Origin: Clostridiales bacterium
GTDB taxonomy: Bacteria; Bacillota; Clostridia; Lachnospirales; Lachnospiraceae
Reading direction: 5' to 3'
DNA: 64,000 bases
Assembly: GCA_015655075.1 (NCBI GenBank)
Contig: JAATFT010000033.1
Location: forward strand, 1-64,000
Of this stretch, positions 1-7,532 are shown piece after piece. Position numbers and translations under genes: made by a program. The notes under the pieces are model-generated. The model saw only the letters and a program-made list of their open reading frames with translations, was not told where the DNA came from and made no database searches. Each line of letters starts with the position of its first letter. Position 1 is the first letter of the stretch.

Positions 1-270
1 AACGACTTCAGGCTCTTCTTGTATCGCGTTTCAATCCGGCCGAGTCAAGTATAATAAAGTTCGCAGTTTCGTAAAGGTATAGAAAAACCATTGGGACTCC
101 GATAAAATGAACGATGTCGAGATATTCAAAGAAAGATTTGATATCCGACGGCTCATGGAAAGAATACCTCAGGTCTCACAGATTTGCTGTTGAAATGTAT
201 ATAAGCCGAATCCGAATAATTATTTATTTTTGCATCCGCAAGCGTTTTCTTAAGCGGCATAACTTTCTCA

Positions 271-372
271 TCAGCAAACCGCTTGCTGAAAAAATGATAA
301 GGAGGTGTAGCATGTTTTTACTAATGAGCATAATTCTGTATCGTCGTCTATTATGAGTATTTTATTCATCAT
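271..372 (-). pseudogene. Response regulator N-terminal stub (remnant)
   Basis: Reading the minus strand from an ATG at 372 gives MMNKILIIDDDTELCSLVKT, the first beta strand and acidic pocket of a CheY-like receiver domain, then loses similarity and hits a stop after 33 codons. A plausible ribosome binding site (agaggaaaa) precedes it. Only the first 20 or so residues look like a receiver, so the gene is truncated by a deletion or rearrangement. It lies directly after the broken conjugation genes, as expected for a two-component cargo gene of an integrative element. The 270 bases to its left hold no ORF I can identify; the 80-aa ORF called at 114-356 has no recognisable features. Confidence 0.5.
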
Positions 373-399
373 GAGTTTTTCCTCTTATACCGTTTATCT

Positions 400-525
400 T
401 CAGGTTTCGTTGCATCTTTTGGTATGAGGATTGACTTTATAGACACGAGGTTTCTTTTCCTTTGGTGCCTGTTTTTCTTTATTCTGATTTTTTCTAAATT
501 TCATTATTGAATCTTCTTTTCTCAT
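400..525 (-). pseudogene. 5' fragment of Tn916 orf13 (TcpC-like conjugation protein)
   Basis: From the ATG at 504 (or the in-frame ATG at 525, which overlaps the preceding TGA) the frame reads MKFRKNQNKEKQ, then PRVYKVNPH, and stops at 400. From memory this matches the cytoplasmic N-terminus of Tn916 Orf13/TcpC, the VirB8-like channel protein; everything from the transmembrane helix onward is missing. The fragment follows the 3' end of the orf14 remnant with the same ATGA-type overlap expected of intact neighbours, so the orf14-orf13 junction is original and the truncation lies after NPH. Not expected to be functional. Confidence 0.6.
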
Positions 526-641
526 TTTTTGATTCGTCCTGCTCCGACTATATGCTGTTGCCAGTAGGAGCTTGTTAAGTCGGCATAACTGATAGGATCT
601 CCTGCGTGAAACATTCGGTTATTGCCTAGATAAAAGTGTGG
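522..641 (-). pseudogene. 3' fragment of Tn916 orf14 (CwlT-like NlpC/P60 hydrolase)
   Basis: The minus strand between 641 and 522 encodes HFYLGNNRMFHAGDPISYAD and ends SYWQQHIVGAGRIKK-stop. This is the C-terminal end of the NlpC/P60 peptidase domain of the Tn916 cell-wall hydrolase Orf14/CwlT, including the strand that follows the catalytic His. It has no start of its own: it continues in frame directly after the TAG stop of the orf22 copy. The join shows that the element lost everything from orf21 through most of orf14. Family assignment is from recall of the CwlT C-terminus. Confidence 0.6.
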
Positions 642-1025
642 CTATTTGTCCGTAGCAGGTTCTTTCTTAGGTGGTTGTGGATTTTTAAAAGAGTTAGAGT
701 TTTTCATCAATACAATATCATCAGCCTTGATATACCAATCTACATCCACCCCTTGAAAGGTAGCAGTAGCGACAGTGTCCGCAATCGGATTGATGATTTC
801 CACCCGTGTGTTATAGTCAAATTCTTTCAAAGGAACACTGGCTGGAATACTCACTTGTATCATGCGTTCTTGTCCTTTAGATTTAAGGTCATAGGTATGT
901 TCCTTGATTTCATCTGATACCGTACCATCTTCATTTTGTACTCGTACTTCACGACGGAGTGCAGAGAATTTCAATTCCCCAAACGTAGCGTCTTTATTTA
1001 ATACAATGCCATTAGGTAATCTCAT
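642..1025 (-). CDS. Tn916 Orf22-like protein (YdcP/DUF961 family)
   Basis: A 127-residue protein with the DUF961 beta-rich fold found in orf22 and orf23 of Tn916-family conjugative transposons. Known members are encoded at the left end of these elements; their exact role is not settled. The start MRLPNGIVLNKD has an upstream gaaagagagg ribosome binding site. The C-terminus (PKKEPATDK) abuts the orf14 remnant, so its last residues may have been changed by the deletion that created the junction. It sits 18 bp after the orf23 homologue, the order and spacing known from Tn916. The protein may still be made, but its conjugation partners are absent here. Confidence 0.85.
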   Translation of the reverse strand: MRLPNGIVLNKDATFGELKFSALRREVRVQNEDGTVSDEIKEHTYDLKSKGQERMIQVSIPASVPLKEFDYNTRVEIINPIADTVATATFQGVDVDWYIKADDIVLMKNSNSFKNPQPPKKEPATDK

Positions 1026-1043
1026 AATATTTCCTCTCTTTCT

Positions 1044-1358
1044 TTATTCTTTAATCATGTCATCAGTATGCAAAATATAATTGGTAAAACCACGAGTGCC
1101 GATTTTATAGCCCTTTGTGGTAATACGTGGATTGATTAACTTCACACGTTCCTCAAAGGCGAAATGTTTTTCCCCAGCTTCAGCAGGAAGTACCACTACA
1201 ATATCATCTGCCCTTTGAACGTCAGAGTAGAGGTTATAGCTTCGAGATAAGACGGTTAGTTGTCCGTTGATTCTTCGCTGTTCGATTTTATCCTCGCCAG
1301 CGTATTCCAAATTTCCAAAAGTTTTCTCCATGTCGGGAATCACAAATTTAAGTTCCAT
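1044..1358 (-). CDS. Tn916 Orf23-like protein (YdcP/DUF961 family)
   Basis: A 104-residue DUF961 protein starting MELKFVIPDMEKTFGNLEY, homologous to the downstream orf22-like protein (both share the TFG..EY/KF and R-V..INP patterns). This is the second gene of the left module of Tn916-like elements, upstream of the TcpA coupling protein gene, which is missing here. The ribosome binding site (gaaaggatag) lies just upstream. A minus-strand intrinsic terminator about 135 bp upstream would insulate it from readthrough. No orf24 is seen above it. Confidence 0.85.
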   Translation of the reverse strand: MELKFVIPDMEKTFGNLEYAGEDKIEQRRINGQLTVLSRSYNLYSDVQRADDIVVVLPAEAGEKHFAFEERVKLINPRITTKGYKIGTRGFTNYILHTDDMIKE

Positions 1359-1492
1359 ATTTTTACCTATCCTTTCTGTTTTATGGTTGAATGAATCTTA
1401 TTTGTTGTGGTCATACACGGTGGGGAACGACCTTTAGTTTCTTGTTTTGGTGTTTTCGTAGTATCACGTCCTTTCAAAATTGGGTAAAAAAA

Positions 1493-1518
1493 TAGACACC
1501 TCATTTTTGAAGTGTCTA
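1493..1518 (-). terminator. Intrinsic terminator upstream of orf23
   Basis: TAGACAC and GTGTCTA form a 7-bp stem around a 12-base loop; on the minus strand the stem is followed by seven T residues. It faces transcripts entering the ICE remnant from the right. The stretch 1519-1690 contains no ORF and nothing else I can name. Confidence 0.6.
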
Positions 1519-1701
1519 CCTTTTACATATTCAATTTTTTATTGGAAGTATCTGTGTTTCTTCTCTTTTCAAGGATAAATCGTCGTATCAAAGCTCATTC
1601 ATAAGTAGTAAATTGATTGGTTTTGTCCTTGATAAAGTTTGATAAGTCCAGTGTTTATACGGATAATTCGATTTTCATACTATTTTAATAACAAAAAGAT
1701 A

Positions 1702-1744
1702 TTGACATCGACATAAAATAAGTGTACTATATAACTAGTTCACT
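1702..1744 (+). promoter_or_regulatory. Promoter and GntR operator of the GntR-ABC operon
   Basis: TTGACA (1702-1707), a 17-bp spacer and TACTAT (1725-1730) form a near-consensus sigma-A promoter. Overlapping the -10 is an inverted repeat, AGTGtACTA-N6-TAGTtCACT (1721-1744), of the size and AT-rich type bound by YtrA-subfamily GntR regulators. Because the first gene is a GntR repressor, autoregulation by blocking the -10 is the likely mechanism (inference). Confidence 0.75.
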
Positions 1745-1786
1745 AATGACAAAGTGCAGCGAGCAGTTTTTAGAATACTTAACCCT

Positions 1787-1941
1787 ACAAGTAAGTTCCC
1801 CGCTTCTTAGCGAAGCGTAAGCGGTGGGTTTGTGACTTACTTGTTTCGGTCGGAGAGTGGGCTCCGACTGAAATACCAGCATAGCAGGTATGGTTATGAG
1901 CAAGTAGCACAGGGGGAGTTTCTGAGAGTACTCTATTAAAG
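1787..1941 (+). ncRNA. Structured 5' leader RNA of the GntR-ABC operon (candidate)
   Basis: The transcript from the promoter at 1702 has an untranslated leader of about 220 nt. It can form three consecutive hairpins: ACAAGTAAGT (1787) with ACTTACTTGT (1835), itself enclosing a GC-rich inner arm; CGGTCGGAG with CTCCGACTG (1847-1870); and ATACC with GGTAT (1873-1891). A conserved-looking GAGTTTCTGAGAGTACTC block follows just before the Shine-Dalgarno. I do not recognise a known riboswitch class. The small minus-strand ORFs here (1727-1969, 1785-2000) are shadows of this structure. Confidence 0.45.
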
Positions 1942-1955
1942 AAAGGAGGAAGCGA

Positions 1956-2324
1956 ATGGAATTTGACAATAATATTCCAATATATCTTCAGGTTATTCAT
2001 GATATAAAAAAGGATATGGTGAACGGTGTTTTGGCCATGGGAGAGAAGCTTCCGTCCGGGAGGGAACTGGCTTTCAAATATAAAATAAATCCCAATACCG
2101 CAAACCGTATTTATAAGGAGATGGAAGCGGAAGAAATATGTTTTACAAAAAGAGGGCGGGGCACCTATGTTACGGAGGATAAAGAAAAAATGAAAAATGT
2201 CAGGGAAGAGATGGCGGGTTCCCTCCTTGCCAATTTTTTTGAAGGCATGAGGCAGTTAGGATTTACAAAAGAAGAGGTAATACAATTGCTGGAAAATAAA
2301 TATGATGCAAACAATAAACAGTAA
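1956..2324 (+). CDS. GntR-family regulator, YtrA/YhcF subfamily
   Basis: A 122-residue DNA-binding protein: N-terminal winged helix (residues about 8-72, with the PSGRELA and NPNTANRIYKEME helices) and a short C-terminal dimerisation tail (about 75-122) instead of a full effector domain. This is the architecture of YtrA-type GntR repressors, which control ABC transporters encoded beside them. AAAGGAGG lies 7 bases before the ATG. It is the first gene of an operon with an ABC ATPase and membrane protein; the palindrome over its own promoter -10 is its probable operator. Confidence 0.9.
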   Translation: MEFDNNIPIYLQVIHDIKKDMVNGVLAMGEKLPSGRELAFKYKINPNTANRIYKEMEAEEICFTKRGRGTYVTEDKEKMKNVREEMAGSLLANFFEGMRQLGFTKEEVIQLLENKYDANNKQ

Positions 2325-2443
2325 TTCATTGGGAATTTCCATATCCCAGAACAATAGGAAATGGCCTGATAAGGAAGAGATTCAGTTAAAATCGGCAGCC
2401 GCCTCCGGCGGATGTGCCCAATATGCATAATAGGAGTGTGAAT

Positions 2444-3133
2444 ATGATATTACAATGTAATGATCTGGTTAAAAAGTACATCAACAAAACAGCAGTAAAC
2501 GGCATTAATTTTGATGCGGAAAAAGGCAAAATCTATGCTTTGCTCGGGCCTAACGGAAGCGGTAAAACTACCCTCATGAAAATAATCGCGGGATTGGTAA
2601 AACCAACCAGCGGCACCCTTACGTATAAAGGAAACCCAATCGGGGTGGAATCCAAGAAAAGAGTGGCATATATGTCTACGGAACCGTTTTTCTATAATTT
2701 TATGTCCGTGGAAGACGTGGGTAAATATTATAAGGATTTCTTTGAGGATTTTGATGTAAAGCGTTATGAAGAATTAATTGAAAGAATGGAATTGGGAATG
2801 AAGGATAAAACAAAAACCCTGTCCTCCGGTCTGGCGGCTAAGCTGAAAATAGCGGCTACCCTGGCCAGAAAAGCCGAACTCTATATGCTGGATGAGCCGC
2901 TCAATGGAATTGATATTATAGCAAGGGAAAAGATTATTAATACGATACTGGAATCTGCAAGGGAAGATTCCAGCATGTTAATTTCCAGCCATTTGGTGGA
3001 TGAACTGGAAAAGATTATAGACAATGCGGTGTTCATAAAAAACGGCTCTGTCGTTTTATACGGCGATGCAGAAGAACTGCGTGCCTCCCATGGCAAATCA
3101 ATTGTAGAATTATACAAGGAAATCTATGCATAA
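2444..3133 (+). CDS. ABC transporter ATP-binding protein
   Basis: A 229-residue nucleotide-binding subunit with Walker A GPNGSGKT (about 35-42), a non-canonical signature LSSGL in place of LSGGQ, Walker B LYMLDEP and the H-loop SSH. It belongs to the small ABC-2/CcmA-type ATPases that pair with YtrA-type GntR regulators. The start at 2444 is preferred over 2414 because AGGAG lies 8 bases before it. The next gene encodes the membrane partner. The substrate cannot be inferred; relatives respond to cell-envelope stress or export peptides and drugs. Confidence 0.9.
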   Translation: MILQCNDLVKKYINKTAVNGINFDAEKGKIYALLGPNGSGKTTLMKIIAGLVKPTSGTLTYKGNPIGVESKKRVAYMSTEPFFYNFMSVEDVGKYYKDFFEDFDVKRYEELIERMELGMKDKTKTLSSGLAAKLKIAATLARKAELYMLDEPLNGIDIIAREKIINTILESAREDSSMLISSHLVDELEKIIDNAVFIKNGSVVLYGDAEELRASHGKSIVELYKEIYA

Positions 3134-3255
3134 AAGGGAAATGTGAAGAAAAAGACATCTTCCTGTTATTCTTAAGATGCCGCTTAGCGGCATCATGACG
3201 GGAAGGTTGAAAGAAAAAATAATACGAAGAAAGGCAAATGCAATGGGTGAAAAAA

Positions 3256-4011
3256 ATGTTAAAATTAATGAAATATGAATTTAGAAAACAGGCGTTTTCA
3301 AAGCTTATCATTTTAATTTTAGTGGGATTAATCGAAATATTATTCTTTTTTGGGGTAGTAACGGACAATGAAGAAATGATAGCCGTTGCTATGGGATTTT
3401 TAGCTATATTTACAGGAGGTGCGCTATTTTTCCTGGCGTTTGAGTCCATCCTAACTTATTCAAACGACCTAAAGCAGAAAAGCAGCTATATGCTGTTTTT
3501 AACGCCGAATACCAGTTACAGTATTGTAGGCGCCAAAGTTTTATCAGCAGGGCTTCAGATTATCCTGGCAGGCATAGTCTTCTTTGTCATATTTGCAATA
3601 AACGGCGGAGTGCTGATTGTAAAATATGATGCAATTGCGGAGGTGAAGAAGATGATATTACAATTGGCAGATCAGTTTTTTCAATTAAAAATTAGATTTA
3701 CTGACATAGCGTCCGTTGTTGGACAAGTGATAATAAGCTGGATCAGTACAATAACAGTTGCATTTTTCTCAATTACTTTAAGTACAACGTTTTTAGCCAA
3801 CAAAAAGTTTAAAGGTATGGTAAGCTTTATTATATTTATTGTATTAAATGTATTATATAATAAAATTACCGATTTGATTCTTGGTGATGTTACAAAGTAT
3901 TCGGCCAATGTCAGCACCTATTTTATCGGGAATAGTATCATTTTGCTTGCCGCCATTATTCTCACCTATATGGGCACCGCATGGATGCTTGATAAAAAGG
4001 TAAGTGTATAA
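3256..4011 (+). CDS. ABC transporter permease (ABC-2 type)
   Basis: A hydrophobic protein of about 251 residues with six probable transmembrane segments, among them LIILILVGLIEILFFFGVV, MGFLAIFTGGALFFLAF and IILLAAIILTYMGTAWML, and a positively charged N-terminus typical of ABC-2 permeases. It is the membrane half of the exporter whose ATPase is encoded just upstream. The ATG at 3256 follows a gggtga motif by 6 bases; the ORF-track start at 3238 has its purine-rich site too close. A 104-bp gap separates it from the ATPase gene. Confidence 0.85.
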   Translation: MLKLMKYEFRKQAFSKLIILILVGLIEILFFFGVVTDNEEMIAVAMGFLAIFTGGALFFLAFESILTYSNDLKQKSSYMLFLTPNTSYSIVGAKVLSAGLQIILAGIVFFVIFAINGGVLIVKYDAIAEVKKMILQLADQFFQLKIRFTDIASVVGQVIISWISTITVAFFSITLSTTFLANKKFKGMVSFIIFIVLNVLYNKITDLILGDVTKYSANVSTYFIGNSIILLAAIILTYMGTAWMLDKKVSV

Positions 4012-4027
4012 CATTTGTATTATCTGG

Positions 4028-4062
4028 TGCGACGTCAAAAATATTTGTATTTTGACGTCGCA
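4028..4062. repeat. 13-bp-stem hairpin after the GntR-ABC operon
   Basis: TGCGACGTCAAAA pairs with TTTTGACGTCGCA around a 9-base loop. It starts 17 bases after the permease stop, a place for a terminator, but no T-run follows, so it may instead protect the mRNA 3' end or be a palindromic repeat. The rest of 4063-4269 shows nothing I can identify. Confidence 0.5.
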
Positions 4063-4269
4063 GGCTATTCATATCAGGGTGAATCATCACAATTTCTTAA
4101 AAGAACAGATGATTTGCCCTAATTCTTTAGTTTTAAGCTCGGGGTGTTTCATTTAGGCTAAGCAGACATCACAGGAATAAGCTTAGGAGTGTTAAATATA
4201 TCCGCCGTTATTGAGAGCCTCAGAAAGAGAAAAGAATCAGATACCGGTTAAATAGAGACAGCCGGATTC

Positions 4270-4307
4270 AAAAAACAGGACTGACGATTCCTGTTAACCC
4301 TGTTTTT
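4270..4307 (-). terminator. Terminator of the FtsX-ABC operon
   Basis: On the minus strand AAAAACAGG and CCTGTTTTTT form a stem that ends in a T-run about 65 bases after the stop of the FtsX permease gene. Confidence 0.45.
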
Positions 4308-4370
4308 AAAAGTAAACACACTCCAGGCAGCGGAAAGGCGGGCAATTTTCGTGCTAATGTATGGAAACAA

Positions 4371-6695
4371 TCACTCAACGCTTTTCAGCGAAGCCACCAT
4401 ATCAATGCTTTTGAATTTTCGCCCCATGACATAATTAACAAGCATTGTGAATGCAAGCATAAAAACGAAACCTACAGCGATGCTGAAAACAGCAATTAAC
4501 GGCGAAATTTCCAAATCCGGCGTTGTCGCCTGATCAAGTATGGCGCGAAGCAGCAAAGTGCCGATGATGTAGCCAAAAGGCAACCCAAATACGGTAATCC
4601 AAATGTTTTCGCGCAGTACCAGCCTTTTCATCTCATTTCTATGAAATCCCAAGACTTTCAGCGTCGCAAGCTCACGGGTTCTCTCATAGTAGTTCATGCG
4701 CCCAAGTACCATCATAACGGCAAAGGCAAGCAGGCCGGAAAACAAAATTAATATAACTTGAAAACCCTGCAAACTTTCTAAAACAATCAGCATGTTGTCT
4801 CGCATTTCTTCCTTTGTTTCGACCAGTGAAATTCTCGGATCACTTTTCAGTTTATTTAAGTCAAGCTCCTGCCCGTTTATCAGCAGCGTCCTTACAAGGA
4901 ACGGGAGGTCTGATACCTTTGAAAAAGCGGTTTTACCTATATAGACTTCATTTCCCACAGGAAAATCCACAATACTCGCAACTTTCAGTGCGATGACTGT
5001 TCCATCCAGGCTTTCTGCCGTGACCGTATCACCTACATCCACATTAAGAGCGTTCGCCATTCTTGGAGTGATCAGCGCCCCGTCCTCCGGCAAATGGACT
5101 GCGTTGCCCTCTGTGTCCTTGAAGTTGAGGCTTTTTTGCCTATCATCCATCACGACAAGATAGGGGCTCTGTACATTGCCGCCTTCACCATACAGATAAA
5201 CGCTGAACGCCATTGTCGCATCGATATTCCGTGCACTGTTCAGCATATCATAAATATCGGAAAGCTGTTCGCCGGTCGAGGGAGTTCGGAGCTTGATTTC
5301 CAAGTTATACTGTACTGTTTCATCAAATGCCTTGTCGAGCATCGCGTTAATAGAATTCATCAGCCCGAAGCCACACAGAATCAGGGAAGTGGAGCCGATA
5401 ATGCCGACAAGCCCCATGAGCATCCGCACCTTGTTACGGAACAGGTTTCTTGTCACGATTTTTCCGCTGAAACTTAAGCTGCGCCAAAATGGTGCGATTC
5501 GTTCCAGCAGAATCCGGTGACCATGTGCCGGCGGCTTTGGCCGCATCAGCGCAGCAGGTGTCAATTTAAGTGATTTACGGCAGGAGAGCATTGTTGCACC
5601 GCAGGTAACCGCCGCCACGCAGAGTACCGACATGAAGAAGTGCGGCGTAAAGGGCGTGACACCGGTCGCTTCTATTGTGTAATAGGTAATCCCAATGCTG
5701 TACAGGGATTCTGCAATCAGGTATCTGGCAATGACCCATCCCAAAATCATGCTTGGAATGGTGATCAATCCCCCCAAAAGCGCGTATCGTCCTGTGATTT
5801 TCTTTTTGGAGTAGCCTAAAGAACGAAGTGTTCCCAAATGCTGGCGCTGATTCTCCATCATGCGGGATACGGTAATCCATGTCACAAGGGCCGCCGTCAG
5901 AAAAAAAGCGATGGAAAACAATAGCCCAATTTGTTTTACACCGGTCATAGCGTCTGCAACCTTTCGGTAGCTTGTCTGATGATGGCGGCTGAGAATATTG
6001 GTGCCTTCAAACGTTTCACGTACTTTATTCGAAATTTCTTCTTGTGAAAGATTTGCTCCTTCATGGACAGTCAGGATGATTTCATTGAAAGCAACGTCCG
6101 GTAAAGAGGAAGCGTTTGTGTAGGCAAATCCATATTTGTGGTAGTCGGGAATGGTTAAACCTTCCGGTGCATAGTAGACGTACTCCACATCGCGGACAAT
6201 CCCTTTGATCAGCCATTGCGTCTGCCTGTCATCTTCTCCCGTTGTAATCCTATCGCCGACAGACAGTCCGTGGGCCTGGGCAAAGCGGTTGTCAAGCAAA
6301 AGGGCGTTTGTTTCACTTCCGTCCAGCTTGCTGCCGTCCAAAAGCTCCGGCATATTGATTATGGCCGCTTCATCAACTGCATGTATATGAAGCACCGCGC
6401 CTGAGGCACCGGGCAGTGAAATGTCGGTTACTTTCCGGCGCTGTGCCTCTTGGATTTCGGCCAAAGACCGTATGTTATCCAAGTCGGAAGCGGAAATTTC
6501 CGCTTTATAAATCCAGTAATCAGCAAGATTTGCGCGCTTGTAATAATCGGCCACTTCATTTTCAACCGTACTCACATACAGGTTTATGCCGCTAAACAGG
6601 GCAATCCCCAGCGAACATATGCACACGATCGCAAAAAATGACCAGCGGTTTTCCCTCGTGTCCCGAAAAACCTTCTTTTGAAGCATATCTACCAT
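4371..6695 (-). CDS. FtsX/MacB-type ABC transporter permease
   Basis: A 774-residue permease with two FtsX domains. A transmembrane helix near residues 20-40 is followed by a large extracellular domain (about 45-250), three helices (about 260-380), a linker, a second unit starting with a helix near 420 (LMGLVGIIGSTSLILCGFGL), a second extracellular domain, and three C-terminal helices. ERTRELATLKVLG, before the last helices, is the usual FtsX coupling motif. The gene overlaps the ATPase gene by 7 bp, so they form one exporter of the type that moves lipids, peptides or drugs at the cell surface. Control is by the divergent TetR gene (inference). Confidence 0.9.
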   Translation of the reverse strand: MVDMLQKKVFRDTRENRWSFFAIVCICSLGIALFSGINLYVSTVENEVADYYKRANLADYWIYKAEISASDLDNIRSLAEIQEAQRRKVTDISLPGASGAVLHIHAVDEAAIINMPELLDGSKLDGSETNALLLDNRFAQAHGLSVGDRITTGEDDRQTQWLIKGIVRDVEYVYYAPEGLTIPDYHKYGFAYTNASSLPDVAFNEIILTVHEGANLSQEEISNKVRETFEGTNILSRHHQTSYRKVADAMTGVKQIGLLFSIAFFLTAALVTWITVSRMMENQRQHLGTLRSLGYSKKKITGRYALLGGLITIPSMILGWVIARYLIAESLYSIGITYYTIEATGVTPFTPHFFMSVLCVAAVTCGATMLSCRKSLKLTPAALMRPKPPAHGHRILLERIAPFWRSLSFSGKIVTRNLFRNKVRMLMGLVGIIGSTSLILCGFGLMNSINAMLDKAFDETVQYNLEIKLRTPSTGEQLSDIYDMLNSARNIDATMAFSVYLYGEGGNVQSPYLVVMDDRQKSLNFKDTEGNAVHLPEDGALITPRMANALNVDVGDTVTAESLDGTVIALKVASIVDFPVGNEVYIGKTAFSKVSDLPFLVRTLLINGQELDLNKLKSDPRISLVETKEEMRDNMLIVLESLQGFQVILILFSGLLAFAVMMVLGRMNYYERTRELATLKVLGFHRNEMKRLVLRENIWITVFGLPFGYIIGTLLLRAILDQATTPDLEISPLIAVFSIAVGFVFMLAFTMLVNYVMGRKFKSIDMVASLKSVE

Positions 6696-7390
6696 TTGAT
6701 TCCCTCCAAATCCGCGAGAGATTCCTGTACGCTTTCCCTGACCAACTTGCCGTTTTTCATTTCAATCAGCCGGTTGGCAATCGGCACCAAAAGAGAATTG
6801 TGTGTGACGATAATCACGGTTTTTCCCATCTTGCGGCTTATGTCGGACAAAACCCCGAGAATGGTTTTGCCCGTTTCGGTATCCAATGCGCCGGTAGGCT
6901 CGTCGCAGAGAAGCAAGTCCGGGTTTTTGCAGACAGCCCTCGCAATTGCGACGCGCTGCTGCTCGCCGCCCGAAAGCTGCGCCGGAAAATTATGAATCCT
7001 ATCTTTTAAGCCTACAATCCGTAAGGCTTCCTCCGGCTCCAGCGGCGATTTGCATACCTGCTTTGCAAGCTCGACATTCTCGACGGCAGTCAGATTCGGT
7101 ATGAGATTGTAGAACTGAAAAACGAACCCGATTTTGTAACGCCGATAGTCGGTCAATTCTAAATCATTCATCGTTGTAATGTCCTGCTCCGCAAAAAGTA
7201 TTTTCCCGGAGGTAGCAGTTTCCATGCCTCCCAACAGGTTCAGCACGGTGGTTTTACCCGCCCCGCTGGGACCGAGTATGATGCAAAGCTCACCACTGCC
7301 GACCCTAAACGATACCTGATTTGCCGCGCGAATGCTCACCTCGCCCATCTTGTAATCCTTACTCACGTTATTAAAAATAATATCCGCCAT
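6689..7390 (-). CDS. ABC transporter ATP-binding protein (MacB/LolD type)
   Basis: A 233-residue ATPase with Walker A GPSGAGKTT (about 40-48), Q-loop FQFYNLIPNLTAVENVEL, full signature LSGGEQQRVAIARA, Walker B LLLCDEPTGALD and H-loop VTHN. The PTGALD and NLIPNLTA features place it in the MacB/LolD subfamily that couples to FtsX permeases. The start MADIIFNN at 7390 is chosen because GAGGCG lies just upstream; the ORF-track start at 7438 falls inside the operator and next to the -10. It is cotranscribed with the permease gene downstream. Confidence 0.92.
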   Translation of the reverse strand: MADIIFNNVSKDYKMGEVSIRAANQVSFRVGSGELCIILGPSGAGKTTVLNLLGGMETATSGKILFAEQDITTMNDLELTDYRRYKIGFVFQFYNLIPNLTAVENVELAKQVCKSPLEPEEALRIVGLKDRIHNFPAQLSGGEQQRVAIARAVCKNPDLLLCDEPTGALDTETGKTILGVLSDISRKMGKTVIIVTHNSLLVPIANRLIEMKNGKLVRESVQESLADLEGIKW

Positions 7391-7407
7391 GTCTACGCCT
7401 CTTTCAA

Positions 7408-7520
7408 TATATGAACTATAATTTCTTTTGTGGTTCATATATTACCATATTCGGCATTGACGTGTCAAGGGGTTTGTGTTAAAATATGTACATTAAAGGT
7501 TTTTATAGTTCATAATTATA
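7408..7520. promoter_or_regulatory. Face-to-face divergent promoters and TetR operators
   Basis: Plus strand: TTGACG (7457-7462), 17-bp spacer, TAAAAT (7480-7485), driving tetR. Minus strand: TTGACA (plus 7463-7468), 18-bp spacer, TAATAT (plus 7439-7444), driving the ABC genes. The two -35 boxes abut within the palindrome TTGACGTGTCAA. GAAC/GTTC half-sites recur: ATATGAAC and GTTCATAT around 7408-7440, and TATAGTTCATA near 7504. They are probable TetR sites and would block both directions (inference). Confidence 0.65.
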
Positions 7521-7532
7521 GAGGTGATTTCA

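Larger units (their letters stand above)
271..1518 (-). mobile_element. Internally deleted Tn916-family ICE remnant
   Basis: In minus-strand order this block holds an upstream terminator, orf23, orf22, the tail of orf14, the head of orf13 and a response-regulator stub. In complete Tn916-like elements orf22 is followed by orf21 (TcpA), orf20 (relaxase) and orf19-orf15 before orf14 and orf13; all of these are gone, a loss of roughly ten kilobases. No integrase, excisionase or attachment-site pair is visible in the window, and the element may extend left of base 1. It is therefore a relic that could at most be mobilised from elsewhere. Confidence 0.75.

Noticed and set aside
114-356. 80-aa plus-strand ORF
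   Set aside because: No ribosome binding site or recognisable features; the minus strand of the same stretch carries the response-regulator stub.
1727-2000. Minus-strand ORFs of 80 and 71 aa
   Set aside because: They are shadows of the structured leader and GntR promoter and start in non-coding sequence.
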